DNA of 10,338 bases, taken from positions 1 through 10,338 of the forward strand of contig JAFGOG010000578.1 of NCBI GenBank assembly GCA_016926595.1, given 5' to 3'. A model generated the notes under the pieces. It was not told the origin of the DNA and did no database searches. It saw only the letters and a list, made by a program, of their open reading frames with translations. A program made the position numbers and the translations under genes. Source of the DNA: Anaerolineae bacterium (GTDB taxonomy: Bacteria; Chloroflexota; Anaerolineae; JAAYZQ01). Shown here piece by piece: positions 7,266 through 10,338 of this stretch (the first letter of the stretch is position 1; each line of letters starts with the position of its first letter).

Positions 7266-7440
7266 GTGGCCCGGCTCGCAGCGCCACCCGCCAAGGGCGA
7301 GATCCTGTCCGCCCAGGAGAACCTCAAGAGCGCGCAAGAGGCCATGGTGCTGCTGTTGGCAGGTCTGGACCCCGACCAGGTTGCCAGTGCCGAGACAACG
7401 TGAGCCTGGCCGAGATCAAGCTGCGGGCCACCGAGTCCTC
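7266..7440 (+). pseudogene. HlyD-type membrane-fusion adaptor fragment, frameshifted
   Basis: The plus strand reads GEILSAQENLKSAQEAMVLL, then LAGLDPDQVASAET and a stop at 7401. Shifting frame near 7397 (one base missing) continues it as NVSLAEIKLRATES. This matches the coiled-coil hairpin of HlyD/RND-type adaptors, where a LLAGPDPxxVAxAE stretch followed by an LAxAExxLxxTxLRAP stretch is typical. The rest of the adaptor is absent. The fragment abuts the HAMP fragment on the other strand at about 7264, so two unrelated genes have been joined and degraded here. Confidence 0.5.
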
Positions 7441-7484
7441 CATCCACTTCTGCTCGGACGCCCAGGTACACCAGTACCAGGCGT

Positions 7485-7514
7485 TAGCTCACTTCGCACT
7501 CGTTGTGCTATAAT
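7485..7514 (+). promoter_or_regulatory. Extended -10 promoter of ammonia-lyase half copy 2
   Basis: TATAAT at 7509-7514 is preceded by TG plus one base. The ATG at 7521 follows after 6 nt, the same spacing as in copy 1. The -35 region (TAGCTC, 7485-7490) is poor, but GCTCACT (7487-7493) is shared with copy 1. Confidence 0.55.
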
Positions 7515-7520
7515 CAGCCA

Positions 7521-8186
7521 ATGACAGAAACAGAACAAACGTCATTTTGGGTAAGTCAGTCCGATGATCCGCTCAACTTCCAGGATGCCTACACCCTGCG
7601 CTGCATGCCTCAGGTGCACGGCGCCGCGCGCGACGCCATCCTCTATGCCCGCTGGGTGCTGAGCATCGAGATCAACTCGGCGACGGACAACCCGCTGATC
7701 TTTTTCGATGAAGAGACGGGTGAGGCCACCGTCCTGTCCGGCGGCAACTTTCACGGCGAGCCCGTCGCCATTGCCATGGACTACCTCGCCCTCGCCCTGA
7801 CAGAGATGGGCAACATCTCGGAGCGGCGGCTGACGCGCCTGACCGATGAATGCAGCAACCAGGAGACGCTGCCCGCCTTCCTAGTACAGCACGGTGGGCT
7901 CAACTCGGGCTTTATGCTGACGCAACACGGCGGCGTCGCTTGCATCGGAGAACAAGGTGTTGGTGCATCCGGCCAGTGCCGACACGATCCCGTCGTCGGC
8001 GAACGTTGAGGATCACGTGAGCATGGGGCCTGCCGCGGCACGGCCCCGGTCTATGACCTGATCCGCGCGCACGTGCCTTTCCTGGAAGAGGACGCGGTGA
8101 TGTACCCGCACGTCGAGGCGATACGGCGCCTGGTGGCGAGTGGGGCCGTGGCCGCCGCGCCGGAGGCCGGGCTCGGCGAGCGATAA
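7521..8186 (+). pseudogene. Second C-terminal ammonia-lyase half, broken by a frameshift and an internal deletion
   Basis: Homologous to 38-829 along its whole length at a constant offset of 7483. The reading frame starts at ATG 7521 (MTETEQTSFWVSQSD) and is about 92% identical in protein to copy 1 as far as FMLTQ. A 2-nt deletion at about 7925 then shifts the frame, which closes at 8009. A further deletion of about 124 nt near 8037 removes the stretch equivalent to 556-680 of copy 1 (helix ARQIAHNVERILALELF and what follows). After it the original frame resumes from VYDLIR to AGLGER and TAA at 8184-8186. The two losses total 126 nt. Like copy 1, it lacks the N-terminal MIO-bearing half. As written it would give at most a 162-residue product with a scrambled tail. 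Confidence 0.85.
7539..7565 (+). repeat. 27-nt stretch identical in both lyase-half copies (copy 2)
   Basis: The same 27 bases as 56-82. They begin 18 nt after the start codon in both copies, while the first 18 nt of coding sequence differ. Confidence 0.75.
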
Positions 8187-8188
8187 AA

Positions 8189-8217
8189 GTGCAAACCAGC
8201 CCAAAGTGTGGTAGAAT
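8189..8217 (+). promoter_or_regulatory. Promoter of the pfkB-btpA operon
   Basis: TAGAAT (8212-8217) is preceded by TG plus one base, an extended -10. The -35 position (GTGCAA, 8189-8194) is weak, which is tolerated with an extended -10. It begins 3 nt after the stop of the broken lyase copy and leaves a leader of about 38 nt before the kinase ATG at 8262. Confidence 0.5.
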
Positions 8218-8261
8218 TCCAGATCAGAACCATCAGACTGTGCCAGCGGAGCGCGAGTTCG

Positions 8262-9296
8262 ATGCCTAGAGTGGTCGCCCTGGGTGATGTGAACGTAGAC
8301 ATCATTGCCCACTTTGGCTCCTTCCCTGCCAAGGGGGAGGATGCGTTGGCGGCCTCGACCGAGATCCACTGCGGGGGGTCGGCAGCCAACACGGCAATGG
8401 CACTGGCGCGCATGGGCATCGAAACCAGCCTCATCACCCGGGTCGGCCCCGACTCGTGGGCGCTCAAGGTGTTTAGCTGCCTCAGTGAGGCCGGGGTTAA
8501 ACCTTCCGGTTTGCAGCGGGACCCTGTCGCCATGACCGGTATGATGTACGTGGTGGTCACTCCTGACGGCGAACGCACCATTCTCGGCCATCGAGGCGCC
8601 AACGTCTATACCGATCCGGATGCGATCGACGAGGCGGATATTCACGACGCGGATCTCTTTCACCTGTCAGGATACGCCTTGCTGGCAGATCCACAGCGGA
8701 GCGCAGCATTGCGCACACTGGAGGCGGCCTGCCGCCACAATCTGATCGTCAGCCTTGATCCGGGCATGGCGGTTCCGCAAAAAGCGCTCGAAGAGATGCG
8801 CGCGCTGCTGCCTGTCGTCAACATCCTGTTTCCCAGCCTTGCCGAGGCACGCCATATCACGGGACTGGACGAGCCGGAAGAATGCGCGCGCGCGCTACGC
8901 GGGCAAGGGGTCAAGGTTGTCGCCCTCAAGCTCGGGCAAGCCGGCTGCCTCATCGCCTCAGGCGACACCCTGTTTCGCGTGCCTGGATTTTCGATCACCG
9001 TGCGCGACAGCACTGGAGCAGGCGACAGCTTTGCCGCCGGGTTTCTCGCCGGCGTGCTTGGCGATCTCGACTGGCGCGGCGCGGCGGTGCTGGGCAATGC
9101 AATGGGCGCCATGTGCGCAGCGTGTGTGGGGGCGGGCGCGGCCGCGCCCAAAGCACGGGCAGTGCTCGAGCTGCTGCGCGAGGGGCATCACAAGCTGGAC
9201 CACCCGGCCCTGGTTGCCGCCGTCAAACAGGTCATCGACTATGTAACAACTTTATCCACAGAACCCCAAGAGGAGGGAAAACCGTGGTGGAAGTAG
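8262..9296 (+). CDS. PfkB/ribokinase-family carbohydrate kinase
   Basis: 344 residues; a cytoplasmic kinase that phosphorylates a sugar, nucleoside or related alcohol with ATP. The family N-terminal signature is VVALGDVNVDIIAHF (4-18) with GGSAANTAMALARMG (38-52). The C-terminal signature is DSTGAGDSFAAGFLAGVL (249-266), with the catalytic Asp at 255 and the GAGD anion hole. The start at 8262 begins the conserved strand and has GGAG at 8248-8251; an in-frame GTG at 8208 would lie on the -10 box and is rejected. The stop overlaps the start of the next gene by 13 nt. The exact substrate cannot be read; pairing with a BtpA-like protein suggests a salvage or sugar pathway. Confidence 0.92.
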   Translation: MPRVVALGDVNVDIIAHFGSFPAKGEDALAASTEIHCGGSAANTAMALARMGIETSLITRVGPDSWALKVFSCLSEAGVKPSGLQRDPVAMTGMMYVVVTPDGERTILGHRGANVYTDPDAIDEADIHDADLFHLSGYALLADPQRSAALRTLEAACRHNLIVSLDPGMAVPQKALEEMRALLPVVNILFPSLAEARHITGLDEPEECARALRGQGVKVVALKLGQAGCLIASGDTLFRVPGFSITVRDSTGAGDSFAAGFLAGVLGDLDWRGAAVLGNAMGAMCAACVGAGAAAPKARAVLELLREGHHKLDHPALVAAVKQVIDYVTTLSTEPQEEGKPWWK

Positions 9297-10153
9297 CGTG
9301 GAAGAAACGCCTGGACAATCTACAGATCCGCTCGCTGACCGACATGTTTCGGGTGCAAAAGCCGGTGATCGGCATGGTGCACCTGTGGCCCCTACCCGGC
9401 TCCCCGGGCTATGCAGGCTATGGCATGGACGAGATCCTGGACCAGGCACGGCGCGACGCCGAGGCGCTGATCGAGGGCGGCGTGGACGGCCTTATCGTGG
9501 AGAATATGTGGGACCTCCCCTACTATGTCGGCACCGACCCGCAGATGGAAGCGGTGGTGGCCCAGGGGGTAGTGGCGCGCAAGGTCAAAGAGATGGCGGG
9601 CATGCCCGTCGGCGTGAACGTGATCCACAACGGCTGGCAGGCCGAACTATCGATCGCCATCGCTGCCGGCCTTGACTTTATCCGCGTGTGCATCCTCACC
9701 GGCGCACGCCTGTGGGACACGGGCGACTTGGACTCGGGCTGTGCCGCCGACCTGCTTCGCCGCCGCAAAGAGTTGGGCGCCGAGCACGTCAAGCTCTTTG
9801 CCGACGTCGACAAAAAGCACTCGGTGCCCTTTCCCGGCATTGACCTCGAGACGCACATCGAGTGGACCGAGTTTTACCGTCCTGACGCGCTGATCGTGTC
9901 GGGGCGGATGACGGGTGACGCGCCGGATCTGGACAAGGTGCGGCGCGCCCGGGAGGCTGCCACCCGCCCGATCCTGATGGGCAGCGGCACCAACGCCGAG
10001 AACATTGCCGCATTCCTGCAATACGCAGACGGCGCCATCGTCGGCACAGGGCTCAAGGTGGACGGCGTCATGGAGAACCCGATCGACGTCGAGCGCGTGC
10101 GGCGCTACGTGGAGGCGGTAGAAGAGGTGCGGGCGCGGATCGAATCTGGCTAG
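9284..10153 (+). CDS. BtpA/SgcQ-family TIM-barrel protein
   Basis: 289 residues matching the BtpA family. Features in order: PVIGMVHLWPLPGSPGYAGY (27-46), EGGVDGLIVENMWDLPY (64-80), GVNVIHNGW (110-118), AAGLDFIRVCILTGARLWDTG (127-147), VKLFADVDKKHS (169-180), PDALIVSGRMTG (200-211) and ILMGSGTNAENI (230-241), then ADGAIVGTGLKVDG (248-261). The repeating strand-end glycines and acids fit a TIM barrel. GTG at 9284 is chosen because AGGAGG lies at 9271-9276, 7 nt upstream; the open frame further upstream is a shadow of the kinase. GTG at 9287 is also possible. The family is named for a cyanobacterial factor affecting photosystem I, but most members, including E. coli SgcQ, sit in sugar or nucleoside operons and have no proven reaction. 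Overlap with the kinase gene suggests translational coupling and a shared pathway. Confidence 0.9.
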   Translation: MVEVAWKKRLDNLQIRSLTDMFRVQKPVIGMVHLWPLPGSPGYAGYGMDEILDQARRDAEALIEGGVDGLIVENMWDLPYYVGTDPQMEAVVAQGVVARKVKEMAGMPVGVNVIHNGWQAELSIAIAAGLDFIRVCILTGARLWDTGDLDSGCAADLLRRRKELGAEHVKLFADVDKKHSVPFPGIDLETHIEWTEFYRPDALIVSGRMTGDAPDLDKVRRAREAATRPILMGSGTNAENIAAFLQYADGAIVGTGLKVDGVMENPIDVERVRRYVEAVEEVRARIESG

Positions 10154-10179
10154 CCGAAAGGCTTATCTCGATATGCGTC

Positions 10180-10237
10180 AAAACAGCCCGGATGCTCACA
10201 GTCTTGAATTGTGAGCGAGAGTCCGGTTGCTGTTTTT
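10180..10237 (+). terminator. Long inverted repeat after the kinase-btpA operon, likely intrinsic (bidirectional) terminator
   Basis: Three nested complementary segments can form one long hairpin: AAAACAGC (10180-10187) with GCTGTTTT (10229-10236), CCGGA (10188-10192) with TCCGG (10222-10226), and GCTCACA (10194-10200) with TGTGAGC (10210-10216), around a 9-nt loop. A run of five T (10233-10237) ends the right arm, and A bases start the left arm. It lies 26 nt after the btpA stop. The stem is interrupted by small bulges and is longer than a minimal terminator, so a structured RNA is also possible. Confidence 0.6.
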
Positions 10238-10260
10238 CGAGAGCTCTTAGGGACTCGAGT

Positions 10261-10331
10261 TTAGATAAATGATCGGGGCGGCCTGCGACTTGCGCAAAAC
10301 CGCCCCTTGGTAGAAACTGTAGGTTATCTAA
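10261..10331. other. Second nested inverted repeat at the window end
   Basis: The outer arms TTAGATAA (10261-10268) and TTATCTAA (10324-10331) are perfectly complementary, as are the inner arms GGGGCGG (10275-10281) and CCGCCCC (10300-10306). Together they enclose a 71-nt domain immediately after the hairpin at 10180-10237. The inner stem could be another terminator (weak, only two T follow). The nested pair could also be part of a structured RNA or an element continuing beyond the window. No coding frame is convincing in 10154-10338. Confidence 0.5.
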
Positions 10332-10338
10332 CAAACCA

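Noticed and set aside
8882..9283. N-terminal extension of the BtpA frame inside the kinase gene
   Set aside because: It is Arg-rich shadow sequence; a strong AGGAGG at 9271-9276 and the family start point to GTG 9284.
10158..10338. Retron RNA, group II intron end or RNase P RNA
   Set aside because: The nested repeats and a GAGAGTCCGG string suggested these, but the intron 5' end, a domain V-like hairpin, the RNase P core motifs and a reverse transcriptase are all absent in what is visible.

Overview
The window is high-GC bacterial DNA with compact operons, Shine-Dalgarno sites of the AGGAG type and sigma70-like promoters (TATAAT/TAGAAT). The gene mix (P1B ATPase with CsoR, stand-alone ChrB domain with an MFS carrier, PfkB kinase with BtpA) fits a free-living environmental bacterium. 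Chloroflexota is my best guess, but it is a guess from gene content and style, not from a marker gene. There is no tRNA, rRNA, CRISPR array, transposase or phage gene.

Layout. 1-829: the C-terminal half of an aromatic amino acid (histidine-type) ammonia-lyase, with its own extended -10 promoter and a leaderless start. 830-1316: no gene, but the second half holds a strong promoter overlapped by a G-tract operator of the CsoR type, then a leader of about 200 nt. 1317-3583: a metal efflux operon (P1B ATPase, CsoR-family sensor). 3580-4230 (minus) and 4338-5015 (plus): a divergent TetR regulator and SAM methyltransferase sharing an intergenic region with two similar palindromes. 5025-5159: a short unrecognised minus-strand ORF, probably a remnant. 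5249-6918: an MFS carrier and a stand-alone ChrB-type chromate resistance protein in one operon. 6919-7500: a gene graveyard with a HAMP sensor fragment and a frameshifted HlyD-type adaptor fragment back to back. 7521-8186: a second, broken copy of the same C-terminal ammonia-lyase half. 8262-10153: a PfkB carbohydrate kinase overlapping a BtpA-family TIM-barrel protein. 10154-10338: two strong inverted repeats, probably a terminator region or a structured RNA.

How the parts fit. The middle 6 kb is a stress and detoxification block: metal export with its own sensor, a TetR-controlled methyltransferase, and probable oxyanion resistance. It is bracketed by two direct-repeat copies of a truncated ammonia-lyase gene. 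The two copies share the same truncation point, promoter and leaderless start, and differ mainly at silent codon positions. This means the half-gene was copied as a unit and stayed under protein-level selection before copy 2 decayed. That pair is the most unusual thing in the window.
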